NCBI GenBank assembly: GCA_011051655.1
Contig: DRKS01000008.1
Span: forward strand, 20,629 to 84,628
From: Sedimenticola sp.
GTDB taxonomy: Bacteria; Pseudomonadota; Gammaproteobacteria; Chromatiales; Chromatiaceae
DNA: 64,000 bases
Reading direction: 5' to 3'
The position numbers were made by a program, and so were the translations under genes. Every line of letters starts with the position of its first letter. Position 1 is the stretch's first letter. Below, one piece after another: positions 27,032 to 34,991 of this stretch. A model generated the notes under the pieces. The model searched no databases. It was given only the letters and a program-made list of their open reading frames with translations, and was not told the origin of the DNA.

Positions 27032-27862
27032 ATGCGGAAGCCAATACATTTTTTCAGCGCTGTGGCAACGATACTGGCCTGCGGGGCGCAGGCGGCGTAT
27101 GCAGACTATCCGGATCCGCTGCGTTGCCTCATCGAAGCAAGCGACACCGTTGAGTTGTCGAGCCCTGTCGAGGGCATAATCGCGGCCATCGAGGTGGAGC
27201 GCGGTGATTATGTCAAGGCGGGCCAGACCATTGCGCGGCTGGACACCCTGATCGAGACAATCAGCCTCAAACTGGCCAGGCTGCGGGCAAACAACACCGC
27301 CGCGATCCGTGCCCGGGAGGCCCGGTTGGAATTCCTTGTATTGCAGGCCGAGCGCAGCACGAAACTCGCCGAGCGCAAGACCATTTCGGAGGCCAAGCGG
27401 GATGAGGCCTTGCAGGAGGCCGAGGTGGCCAGGCAGGAACTTCAGGCGGCCCGGCTGGATCTGGAGATCGCCAAGCTCGAAGCCAAAAAGGCCGCGGCCC
27501 TCCTTGAGCAGAAAGTACTGCGAACCCCGATCAACGGGGTCGTGGTCGAGCGGCTCCTGAGCGCCGGCGAGTATCAGGCCGGCGATACAAAGATCGCCAC
27601 CATTGCCAAGGTTGACGTCCTCCACGTCGAGGCCATTGCGCCGATCGATTATTACAATCGGCTTTCCGTCGGAGACATCGTGACAATCCGGCCCGAACAG
27701 CCCATAGGCGGGGCATACGAGGCCAGAATCACCGTGATCGACCATGTGCTGGATGCGGCAACCGGCACCTTTGGGTTTCGCATGGAGCTGCCAAACAAAG
27801 ACAACGTCCTGCCGGCAGGCCTCCGCTGCACCGTAGAGTTCTCACCGCCCCCGGCGAACTGA
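27032..27862 (+). CDS. HlyD/RND-type periplasmic adaptor (membrane fusion protein)
   Basis: The 276-residue product has a Sec signal peptide (about 1-24, ending AYA). A biotinyl-lipoyl-like half follows ('SPVEGIIAAIEVERGDYVKAG', residues about 43-64). Next is an alanine/glutamate-rich alpha-helical hairpin (about 75-160), the second lipoyl half ('LRTPINGVVVERLLSAGEY') and a beta-barrel domain. This is the layout of periplasmic adaptors that link inner-membrane pumps to outer-membrane channels. No pump or TolC-like gene is adjacent, so it may act with a system elsewhere. It is divergent from the giant gene, so a role in that protein's export is possible but unproven. The ATG start gives a clean signal peptide; the ribosome binding site is weak. 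Confidence 0.85.
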   Translation: MRKPIHFFSAVATILACGAQAAYADYPDPLRCLIEASDTVELSSPVEGIIAAIEVERGDYVKAGQTIARLDTLIETISLKLARLRANNTAAIRAREARLEFLVLQAERSTKLAERKTISEAKRDEALQEAEVARQELQAARLDLEIAKLEAKKAAALLEQKVLRTPINGVVVERLLSAGEYQAGDTKIATIAKVDVLHVEAIAPIDYYNRLSVGDIVTIRPEQPIGGAYEARITVIDHVLDAATGTFGFRMELPNKDNVLPAGLRCTVEFSPPPAN

Positions 27863-28133
27863 CTCAAGGCGCGGGGCATGGCCGACCACCAGGTCTCCTG
27901 TTTGATCAAGCACCGGGGCGCCATATCCGTCCCCGCCCGGCCGGAGCCCTGGATCAGGGCGCTGCTATCCAATTCTTCCGCGAGCGCCAATCCCCCGGCC
28001 CGTCCGCGCGAACAGTCGTCAAGCATGAATTTGGGCATTTTTCGGATATCGGGGCATGACGGGTAAGCGCTAATATGTCAGTCCCCCGTCAAGGCGATAA
28101 TTTCAGCCAGGAGACGCCTGTACTCCCGATGTC

Positions 28134-30131
28134 ATGGACTATAGCTACCTGAACGACATATTGATCCTGTTCGCAGCCGCGGTCGCCGTGGTGATGCTGT
28201 TTCTGCGCCTGCACCTGCCGCCCATCCTCGGCTATCTCTTGATCGGGGTGCTGATGGGGCCCTACGGGCTGGCCTGGATAGCGGATACGGGACATGCGCG
28301 CGCATTCGCCGAATTCGGCGTGGTTTTCCTGCTGTTCACCATCGGCCTGGAATTTTCCCTGCCGCGGTTGATCCATATGAAGAGCGCCGTGCTGGGGCTT
28401 GGCGCTTCCCAAGTGCTGTTGACCACCATCATCACTGCGGCGCTATCCCTCTATTTCTTCGGCCTTTCGGTGGAGAGCGCGCTGGTGCTCGGCGGCGTGG
28501 CGGCCATGTCCTCGACCGCCCTGGTGATCCGGCAATTGACCGACCAGGCGGAGCTGCACTCCTGCCACGGGAGAAATGCCGTGGGCATCCTGCTGTTTCA
28601 GGACCTGATGGTCATCCCCTTTCTGATCCTCGCCGCCACGCCTCCCGACACCCTGGACGCCATGCCCTATCTGGCGGTGGCGACCGCGCTGGGAAAAGGA
28701 ACCCTCGCGCTGACCATCATCTTCCTCCTCGGCCGCTGGGTGCTGCGGCCCCTGTTCCGGGGCATCGCCGGGTTCCGGTCGGCGGAGCTGTTCATGCTTA
28801 CAGCCCTCCTGGTCGCCATGGGGGCCGCCTGGCTTACACACCAGATGGGCCTCTCCCTCGCCCTGGGGGCCTTCGTCGCGGGCATGATGCTGGGTGAGAC
28901 CGAATTTCGCCACCAGTTGGAGGCGGAGATCAGGCCCTTCCGGGATCTGTTGCTCGGCCTGTTTTTCATCACCATCGGCATGCTGCTGGATGTCCGCTTA
29001 TTGCCTGATCTATGGCCCCAGGTTTTGCTGCTGCTGGCGCTTCTGGTGCTCTTCAAGCTGATCCTGATCGGCGGGCTTTGCCGGCTGGCCGGGTGGGACA
29101 GCGCGGTTTCCCTGCGGACCGGCCTGGTGCTGGCCCACGGTGGCGAATTCGGGCTCGCCATTCTCGGCCTTGCGCTTGCCGGGGGCCTGTTGACGGCGGA
29201 GGACGGCCAGGTGGTGCTAGCGGCATTGCTAATCAGCATAGGACTGGCGCCGCTGCTCATACGCGCAAACGGCTCCATTGCATCCAGGCTGCTCCCCCCG
29301 GGCGCAATGGAAAAGAGCCGGCAGGAGATCGAGGCGCGGATTGCCGGTACCGCGCAGGGACTTTCCCATCATGTGATTATCTGCGGTTACGGGCGGGTGG
29401 GGCAAAACGTGGCTCAACTGCTGGAGTTCGAGGGCATCCGCTATGTGGCCCTGGATCTGGACCCGATTCTGGTGCAAAACGCCATCGAAGCAAAAGAACC
29501 CGTCAGCTACGGCGATGCGTCGAACTTCCATCTGCTCGAAGCCGCGGGGCTTTCCCGGGCCGCGGCGCTGGCAATCTGTTTAAAGGAAACGGAACCCGCC
29601 CTGAAGATATTGCACCAGGTGCGCCGGGTCGATAGCGAAATCCCGGTGCTGGTACGAACCGCCGATGAGGCCCACCTGGGAATGCTGCAAAAGGCCGGGG
29701 CAACGGAAGTGGTCCCGGAGAAGCTGGAGGCGAGCCTGATGCTTTCATACCATCTGCTGCTCGCCCTCAAGGTGCCGATGATGCTGGTTTCTTCCAGGCT
29801 CCGCCAGGTCAGGCGGGAACGCTACACCCTGTTGCGGCGGATCATTCCCGGGGAAGAGGCCCTCTCCCCGGCCGTGGAAGGCCGCATGGAGCGGTTCCGC
29901 GCCATAAAATTGCCGGCGGGCGCGTGGGCGGTGGAGCGGCCCGTAGAAGAGCTGGGACTTGAAAACACGGGCGTAACCCTGACGGCCATACAGCGGCAGG
30001 ATCAGCGCATATCCAACCCGGCCCGGGAGATGCGGTTGCTCACCGGCGATACCCTGATTCTCTTCGGCGCGCCAAAGGCGCTTGCAAAGGTGGAGGCCGT
30101 CCTGCTGGGCCCGGCAAGCCGGAAGACGTGA
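28134..30131 (+). CDS. Kef/CPA2-type cation:proton antiporter with RCK domain
   Basis: This 665-residue membrane protein has about 12-13 hydrophobic segments in residues 1-390. They match the CPA2 Na+/H+ (K+/H+) exchanger fold, including 'GYLLIGVLMGPYGL' and 'GLALGAF-like' packing around 'LSLALGAFVAGMMLGE'. A TrkA-N/RCK domain with the nucleotide-binding 'IICGYGRVGQNVAQLLE' follows (about 395-510), then a TrkA-C domain (about 575-655). Family members exchange potassium or sodium for protons and are gated by nucleotides or glutathione adducts. Length fits KefB/KefC/YbaL. No KefF/G-like ancillary gene is beside it. It converges with the Bax-inhibitor gene, 45 bp away. Confidence 0.9.
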   Translation: MDYSYLNDILILFAAAVAVVMLFLRLHLPPILGYLLIGVLMGPYGLAWIADTGHARAFAEFGVVFLLFTIGLEFSLPRLIHMKSAVLGLGASQVLLTTIITAALSLYFFGLSVESALVLGGVAAMSSTALVIRQLTDQAELHSCHGRNAVGILLFQDLMVIPFLILAATPPDTLDAMPYLAVATALGKGTLALTIIFLLGRWVLRPLFRGIAGFRSAELFMLTALLVAMGAAWLTHQMGLSLALGAFVAGMMLGETEFRHQLEAEIRPFRDLLLGLFFITIGMLLDVRLLPDLWPQVLLLLALLVLFKLILIGGLCRLAGWDSAVSLRTGLVLAHGGEFGLAILGLALAGGLLTAEDGQVVLAALLISIGLAPLLIRANGSIASRLLPPGAMEKSRQEIEARIAGTAQGLSHHVIICGYGRVGQNVAQLLEFEGIRYVALDLDPILVQNAIEAKEPVSYGDASNFHLLEAAGLSRAAALAICLKETEPALKILHQVRRVDSEIPVLVRTADEAHLGMLQKAGATEVVPEKLEASLMLSYHLLLALKVPMMLVSSRLRQVRRERYTLLRRIIPGEEALSPAVEGRMERFRAIKLPAGAWAVERPVEELGLENTGVTLTAIQRQDQRISNPAREMRLLTGDTLILFGAPKALAKVEAVLLGPASRKT

Positions 30132-30176
30132 GCGGGATTTCAATCTTCTTCATCTGACTCCTTTCCGGCTCCGGCA

Positions 30177-30854
30177 TCACTCATCGCCCCCCAATGCGCC
30201 CAGCAGGTGCAGCAGACTGGTGAAAAGATTATAAATGGAGACATAGAGGGTCACGGTGGCCATGATGTAGTTGGTTTCCCCGCCGTGGATGATATTGCTG
30301 GTCTCATACAGAATCAGCCCCGCCATCAACAGGATAAACATGGCCGAGACCGCCAGGGAGAGCGCAGGCATTTCGAAAAACACCGCACCCAGCCCGGCCA
30401 GAAAGGCCACCAGTATGCCCGCCATCAGGAATCCGCCCATGAAACTGAAATCCTTGCGGCTGGCGAGCGCATAACCCGACAGCCCCAGGAATATCACCCC
30501 CGTACCACCCAGGGCGTTCATCACCACCTGGCCCCCATTCGGCAGGCTTAGGTATGCATTGAGAATCGGCCCCAGCGTATAACCCATGAAGCCGGTCAAA
30601 GCGAACACAAAGATGAGCCCCAGGGCGCGGTCGCGGAATTTGGCAGTCAAAAACAACAATCCGAAATAGCCTCCCAGGGTCAGCAACAGCCCCGGATGAG
30701 GCAAATTCAAAGCCATGGAGATGCCCGCCATCAGGGCGCTGAAGAGCAGGGTCATGGAAAGCAGCATGTAGGTATTGCGAACGACCTTGTTGACGGCCGC
30801 CGCACCGGTCCCCGTGCGGACCGCCGCCATGGCAGGTTGTGTATTCATATTCAT
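30177..30854 (-). CDS. Bax inhibitor-1/YccA family membrane protein
   Basis: The 225-residue protein has seven predicted membrane segments after a short hydrophilic N terminus. It keeps BI-1 family features such as 'NTYMLLSMTLLFSALMAG' and a C-terminal 'ATVTLYVSIYNLFTSLLHLL' segment. Bacterial relatives include YccA, which modulates FtsH-dependent quality control, and YbhL-type proteins, some of which behave as pH-sensitive calcium leak channels. Exact function here cannot be assigned. The ATG follows an AGAGGAG ribosome binding site. Confidence 0.9.
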   Translation of the reverse strand: MNMNTQPAMAAVRTGTGAAAVNKVVRNTYMLLSMTLLFSALMAGISMALNLPHPGLLLTLGGYFGLLFLTAKFRDRALGLIFVFALTGFMGYTLGPILNAYLSLPNGGQVVMNALGGTGVIFLGLSGYALASRKDFSFMGGFLMAGILVAFLAGLGAVFFEMPALSLAVSAMFILLMAGLILYETSNIIHGGETNYIMATVTLYVSIYNLFTSLLHLLGALGGDE

Positions 30855-31005
30855 ATATGAAGCTCCTCTTTAAGGGGAAGTCTGGTTGATCCGCCCCCTG
30901 ATGGATGGATCGGACGCGGATAAGAAAAATGTGGTTTTCCCGCCTTTCATCTTCAATCGCTTGCTGTGATTGAAAATGGTGGCGCAGGGATCGTTCAGAG
31001 TGAGA

Positions 31006-31365
31006 TCATGTGCCGTCACCGAGCAAAAGCGCATTGGCGGGCAGCCCCCTGGTGCGGTCCATCACCCGCCGGCGCCTGAGGCGGCGCGCCACGGCACGGC
31101 CGGCGCGAGCGCCGGCGCGGCTGATGGCGGCGTAGAGGTCGCTCTCGGTATCCTCGACCACCACGTCAGGCAGGCCTTCGAGTACGACATGTATATGACA
31201 GCGTTTGTCCGAGCCGCCGCGCGGGCCGTTGATATCGGACAGCCGCACCATCACTCGCTGGATACTGTCCCTGCTGGAAGTGAGCGCATAGCACAACCGC
31301 CGCTGAATGTGGCTGCGCAGGGCATTGGTCAGGGAAAAGCTCCGGGCCAAAATCTTTACCTGCAT
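31006..31365 (-). CDS. HPF/RaiA-family ribosome-associated (S30AE) protein
   Basis: The 119-residue product starts 'MQVKILARSFSLTNALRSHI', the beta-alpha entry of the S30AE fold. It has a central 'CHIHVVLEGLPDVVVEDTES' strand-helix and the 'DLYAAISRAGARAGRAV' helix typical of ribosome hibernation factors. Such proteins bind the 30S decoding region and inactivate or stabilise ribosomes in slow growth. The ATG chosen lies 5 bases after a perfect GGAGG; a TTG a few codons upstream would fall on that ribosome binding site and is less likely. The C-terminal tail is arginine-rich. It is a short form without the dimerising domain of long HPF. Confidence 0.85.
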   Translation of the reverse strand: MQVKILARSFSLTNALRSHIQRRLCYALTSSRDSIQRVMVRLSDINGPRGGSDKRCHIHVVLEGLPDVVVEDTESDLYAAISRAGARAGRAVARRLRRRRVMDRTRGLPANALLLGDGT

Positions 31366-31587
31366 GACATCCTCCAAAAGGTTCGACTACAGGTTCATGC
31401 TAAGCGGACGGAACTCTCAGGAAAAGTCGATTATTCTATGAATACAGTTCGTATTTAACGAACTGTTATGGCGATGCGACAGCTCTCCGGCGATGGCCCC
31501 ATAAGAGGTATTCCAGATTCACTAATGGTACACTGCCGAAACGCTTGGACAGGCCACCGGCGCAGAGCCGCCCGGACGCCGCCGCAC

Positions 31588-32763
31588 ATGGCAAAGATAC
31601 GAATCGAAACAATAAATCCGGTAGTGCTTTCTCCCCCGAACAGAGGGCGCTATTTCATAACCGGTATACCCATACAGTGGTTCCGGTTCGGGACCGGCAT
31701 CGTCCTCCTGGCATTCGTTGCGCTCCTTGGCGGCTGCGCAAAGCTTGGGCCGGCCATGATGAAGGCGGGCCGCGGCGCCTACAACATTACGATCCAGGCC
31801 ACCAACGACGAGCAACTGCTGCTCAACCTGGTGCGTCTCAGATACCGTGACACCCCCATGTTCCTGGAGGTCAGCAGCGTCAATACGCGCTTTACGCTGA
31901 ACAGCAGCCTGTCGGCCAGCGGTAGCTTTCCAGAGGGATCGGACACCTATGGGATAGGCGGCCAGCTCGGCTATTCCGATCAGCCCACAGTCACCTATAC
32001 GCCACTGCAGGGCGAGAATTTCGTACAACGCCTGCTGGCGCCGGTTGACCTGGATACGGTGCTGCTGATGTACCATTCGGGCTGGAGTATCGAGCGCGTG
32101 CTGCGGCTGGCGGTGCAGCGCCTGAATGGAATCGAAAACGCACCCAGCGCCTCGGGCCCCACGCCGGCCCGGGCGCCCCGCTACCGGGACTTCCTGCGGG
32201 CGGCAAAGCTGTTACGGACACTGCAAAGGAGCGACGCCCTGAGGCTGGGCACGGTGCAAGAGGGAGACGAATCATTCGTGGCGGTGCAAATCGCCCCCCA
32301 CTCCCTGGACCACCCGGAAGTACAGGAGCTGATGGGCATTCTCGGCCTTGAACCCGGCAGGGCCTTCTACGAAATGAGGATGGCCGTCAACGGTGGAACC
32401 GGGGGCAGATTCATTGCCGTCAATACCCGTTCACTGCTCGGCACCATGTTTTTCCTGTCCCAGTCCGTGATGGTGCCAAAAACAGATGAGGAGTTGAGAC
32501 GGGTCACAACCACCCTGGACGACAATGGCCGGCCATTCGACTGGAGGCGCGTCACCGGCGGCCTCTTTGTGGTCCACTCCCAAAAGCAGCAACCAGCAAA
32601 TGCGGCGGTGTCAGTTTATTACCGCGGCCATTGGTTTTATATCGATGATTCGGACCTTGATTCCAAGTCAACCTTTTCACTGCTTTCCCAGTTGTTTGCC
32701 CTGCAAGCGGGTAAGACGAAAAGTGTTGCGCCGCTTTTGACCCTGCCGGTCGGCGGTGGTTGA
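31588..32763 (+). CDS. Predicted lipoprotein of unknown function
   Basis: The protein (about 391 residues from the chosen ATG) has a hydrophobic segment ending in a lipobox 'ALLGGC', so it is probably a diacylated lipoprotein with its mature Cys near residue 50. The n-region before the lipobox is unusually long, so the true start may be later; no convincing ribosome binding site decides it. The mature part contains 'NDEQLLLNLVRLRYRDTPMF' and 'SLGTMFFLSQ'-like strands and no catalytic motif I recognise. It precedes the cytochrome operon on the same strand but is separated by about 470 bp, so co-transcription is doubtful. Confidence 0.75.
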   Translation: MAKIRIETINPVVLSPPNRGRYFITGIPIQWFRFGTGIVLLAFVALLGGCAKLGPAMMKAGRGAYNITIQATNDEQLLLNLVRLRYRDTPMFLEVSSVNTRFTLNSSLSASGSFPEGSDTYGIGGQLGYSDQPTVTYTPLQGENFVQRLLAPVDLDTVLLMYHSGWSIERVLRLAVQRLNGIENAPSASGPTPARAPRYRDFLRAAKLLRTLQRSDALRLGTVQEGDESFVAVQIAPHSLDHPEVQELMGILGLEPGRAFYEMRMAVNGGTGGRFIAVNTRSLLGTMFFLSQSVMVPKTDEELRRVTTTLDDNGRPFDWRRVTGGLFVVHSQKQQPANAAVSVYYRGHWFYIDDSDLDSKSTFSLLSQLFALQAGKTKSVAPLLTLPVGGG

Positions 32764-33234
32764 TTATTTGGGTACCGCCTGAGGCAAACATCCTGCCAAT
32801 GGTGCTTCACCTCCCCCAAGCGCACCGCATTTCAACGCGGTCCCCGCATCCCCATTAGTCCCTGGGCAACAGAAAACAATGAGGATACGGTTGGGGCCGG
32901 CAAGGGATAAAATGCGGCGGCGCAAAGAGACCAGCGATTGCAAAAAAAGTTCACACAAGCCGGCATAAATAGGGGGTTTATTCCTTTTTTTTGTAGGGTT
33001 TATACAGGTCGGATGCTGCGCTTTCTTATTGATTTGATTGTTATTTTCATGTGCACGCCGTTTTTTAAGAAATGCTTAAGGAATACTGTTTTTTTCTTCC
33101 CTTCATTGTTAGTATACGAGCTGTAGGAAGTACGGCCTGTAATTAAGAGAGAGCAGATCCACAGGATCATTATCGTACCCGCCAGGGTGTGATGACTAAC
33201 GTAAAAAAACCGTGAGGGGCAGGAGGATTAGCTT
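32764..33234 (+). promoter_or_regulatory. AT-rich leader upstream of the octaheme cytochrome gene
   Basis: This 471-bp gap has no convincing gene. Its right half (about 32940-33130) is markedly AT-rich with long T tracts, unlike the flanking GC-rich DNA. It ends in a strong AGGAGG ribosome binding site (33221-33226) 8 bases before the cytochrome ATG. The cytochrome promoter must lie here, but no sigma-70 or sigma-54 element could be fixed by eye. I found no c-di-GMP (GEMM) riboswitch core. Confidence 0.55.
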
Positions 33235-34878
33235 ATGAGTCGAATCCACACATACATTTTTGGTTTTATGTTGCTGGCACTAACAGCAACGGCGGCGTGG
33301 GGGGCGTATCCACCGCCGCCAGTCAACCAGAACCTGGGCATCCCGGATTCCCAGTTCAACTTGTTTGCAAAGGAGATTTGTTGGAGATGCCACAAGCCTC
33401 AAAACCTGGGTTTCTCCGAGCCTCCGGCCGGTGTTCCAGTAAAGACCACCTATCTCCCGGACCGGCATCACCAGCATGTCAATACAGAAATTTGGGGCGG
33501 ACCGGAAACACCGCCCTTTCCCGATGCCAATGGTGATGGCATAGAGGACACACACTACACCTGCCTCAACTGCCATGAACTGGCCCAGAACCCCGATACC
33601 GGCTATCTGGAGCTGGTACAGAGCTTCAGGGACTGCCTGTTCTGCCACCAGGTGGAAGGGGATGAAAGAACCGTGCATCACGACACCCCCTGGGCAAAAA
33701 AGGCCCAGTGCGCCCATTGCCATGGCAGCCTGATCCGCAGCTACGGCCTCAAGCCGGGTGAGCCGGATATCTTCGATGTCTTTCCTGACAGCGACACCAT
33801 CCCGGCCAACTACCGCGACCTTCCGCCGGAATATCCGCCGAGCATCATCACCCCATGGCGGAGCGGGAAGGTCAACGCCGATGACAGCATCACCAGCTCG
33901 GCCGGCACTCATCCGGGTAACTGTAACTTCTGCCACAACACTGCAGATGGCCAACTTGACGGCACCCAGAACGTCGAGAGCGGATTTGGCCCGATCACGG
34001 TGTTCACCAATCAGCAGAACCACCACGGCACCGGCGTTCCAACCCTGACCTCCGACCATCTGGCCGAAGTGGATCCGCGACTGCCTGACATGCTGGGACA
34101 GGTCTGCACCTGGTGCCATAACATCACCAGCCCGTCAGAAGACCAGATCCGCGGCTGTCAGAACTGTCATGACAGGACATCGTTGCACAACATCGAGGCC
34201 GACGTCGCAGGTGACGGCATCATTCCCGGAGCCGAGCAGGCCTACAACGGTCATATCGGTAATACGGACAACTGCTGGGGCTGTCATGGCAACAATGGCG
34301 AAGTCCCGCAGGCTCAGTCCCTGGGGATCTCGATGACCACGGAAACCGTCCCGCAGTTGAATGGCGCCAACGCCCTCAACTGGGAGCAAGGCACCGAGGT
34401 TCCCGTAACCCTCAGCGGCAGCGGTTTCTCAAGCCTCAACGAGGCCAACCGCGCAATCGTGCGGGTCACCGACGACAATGGCAATACCATGGAACTGGTG
34501 CCCACCACGGTGGCACCTGACTACATCGACGTGACCTTCCCGTCAACAATGGCGGCCGGCAACCACAGTGTGGTCGTCTGGAAGGGTAATGAGCACAGTG
34601 CCCCGCTGGTCGTCAGCATCAGTCAACCGCTGGAGATCAAGAGAGCCATGTGCTACAGCCGTTATGGCCTCGTCATCCTTGGCGGCACGGGCCTGAGTCA
34701 GTACATCGACGCAGCCGGCTCGGGAACCAGCATTACCGGCGACGGCGTGGGCGCCCGCAAGGTATATCGTTGGGGCGGCGGCATGATTGCGGCCCAGTTC
34801 CCGAGAGGATGCCCCTCCACAGTTGAGGTCACCAACATTTTTGACAGCGTGACCATCGACAACCTGCGTCTGTTGTAA
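33235..34878 (+). CDS. Secreted octaheme c-type cytochrome, OmcZ-like nanowire precursor
   Basis: The 547-residue precursor has a signal peptide (1-24, ending WGA) and a mature start 'YPPPPVNQNLGIPD'. Eight CXXCH haem sites begin at C49, C110, C134, C159, C230, C291, C308 and C347. At least a dozen other histidines (including 78, 79, 81, 107, 148, 149, 226, 263, 264, 275, 318, 340) could serve as distal ligands, so all haems could be bis-His. Residues about 365-547 contain no haem site and look like an IPT/TIG-type beta region. This two-part layout matches Geobacter OmcZ, whose haem part assembles into conductive extracellular filaments after the C-terminal part is cut off. OmcZ, as I recall it, has seven CXXCH plus one CX14CH, whereas all eight here are CXXCH. 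The next two genes encode the protease and prolyl isomerase expected for an omcZ operon. A generic multihaem electron carrier is the alternative. Confidence 0.88.
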   Translation: MSRIHTYIFGFMLLALTATAAWGAYPPPPVNQNLGIPDSQFNLFAKEICWRCHKPQNLGFSEPPAGVPVKTTYLPDRHHQHVNTEIWGGPETPPFPDANGDGIEDTHYTCLNCHELAQNPDTGYLELVQSFRDCLFCHQVEGDERTVHHDTPWAKKAQCAHCHGSLIRSYGLKPGEPDIFDVFPDSDTIPANYRDLPPEYPPSIITPWRSGKVNADDSITSSAGTHPGNCNFCHNTADGQLDGTQNVESGFGPITVFTNQQNHHGTGVPTLTSDHLAEVDPRLPDMLGQVCTWCHNITSPSEDQIRGCQNCHDRTSLHNIEADVAGDGIIPGAEQAYNGHIGNTDNCWGCHGNNGEVPQAQSLGISMTTETVPQLNGANALNWEQGTEVPVTLSGSGFSSLNEANRAIVRVTDDNGNTMELVPTTVAPDYIDVTFPSTMAAGNHSVVVWKGNEHSAPLVVSISQPLEIKRAMCYSRYGLVILGGTGLSQYIDAAGSGTSITGDGVGARKVYRWGGGMIAAQFPRGCPSTVEVTNIFDSVTIDNLRLL

Positions 34879-34887
34879 CCTCAACCG

Positions 34888-34918
34888 ATAGCCGGCGGGC
34901 GGGATGTCCGCCGGTTAT
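34888..34918 (+). other. Hairpin 1 in the cytochrome-protease gap
   Basis: An 11-bp stem (ATAGCCGGCGG / CCGCCGGTTAT, one G-T pair) with a 9-base loop begins ten bases after the cytochrome stop codon. No U-tract follows, so it is more likely an mRNA-stabilising or attenuating element than a full intrinsic terminator. Confidence 0.7.
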
Positions 34919-34935
34919 CCCTTCCCGGAAACAAA

Positions 34936-34965
34936 CGCGGGCAAGGGAGCCCTCCCTTGCCCGCG
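34936..34965 (+). other. Hairpin 2 in the cytochrome-protease gap
   Basis: A near-perfect inverted repeat (CGCGGGCAAGGG with CCCTTGCCCGCG) has arms of about 12 bp and a loop of about 6 bases. It lies 27 bp before the protease ATG. It is followed by an A-rich, not T-rich, stretch. It may reduce read-through or protect the cytochrome mRNA from 3' decay, lowering protease relative to cytochrome. Confidence 0.72.
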
Positions 34966-34991
34966 CCCTCCAAGTAAAAAGCGGACCGGCA

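Noticed and set aside
27863..28133. Short frames in the gap between the HlyD-type and Kef genes
   Set aside because: No ribosome binding site, no motif and biased composition; nothing supportable in this 271-bp gap.
32938..33126. 62-codon hydrophobic frame in the cytochrome leader
   Set aside because: TTG start, no ribosome binding site, and composition dictated by T tracts.
33127..33234. c-di-GMP (GEMM) riboswitch ahead of the cytochrome gene
   Set aside because: The conserved core and tetraloop/receptor sequences of GEMM were not found, although such switches precede cytochrome genes in Geobacter.
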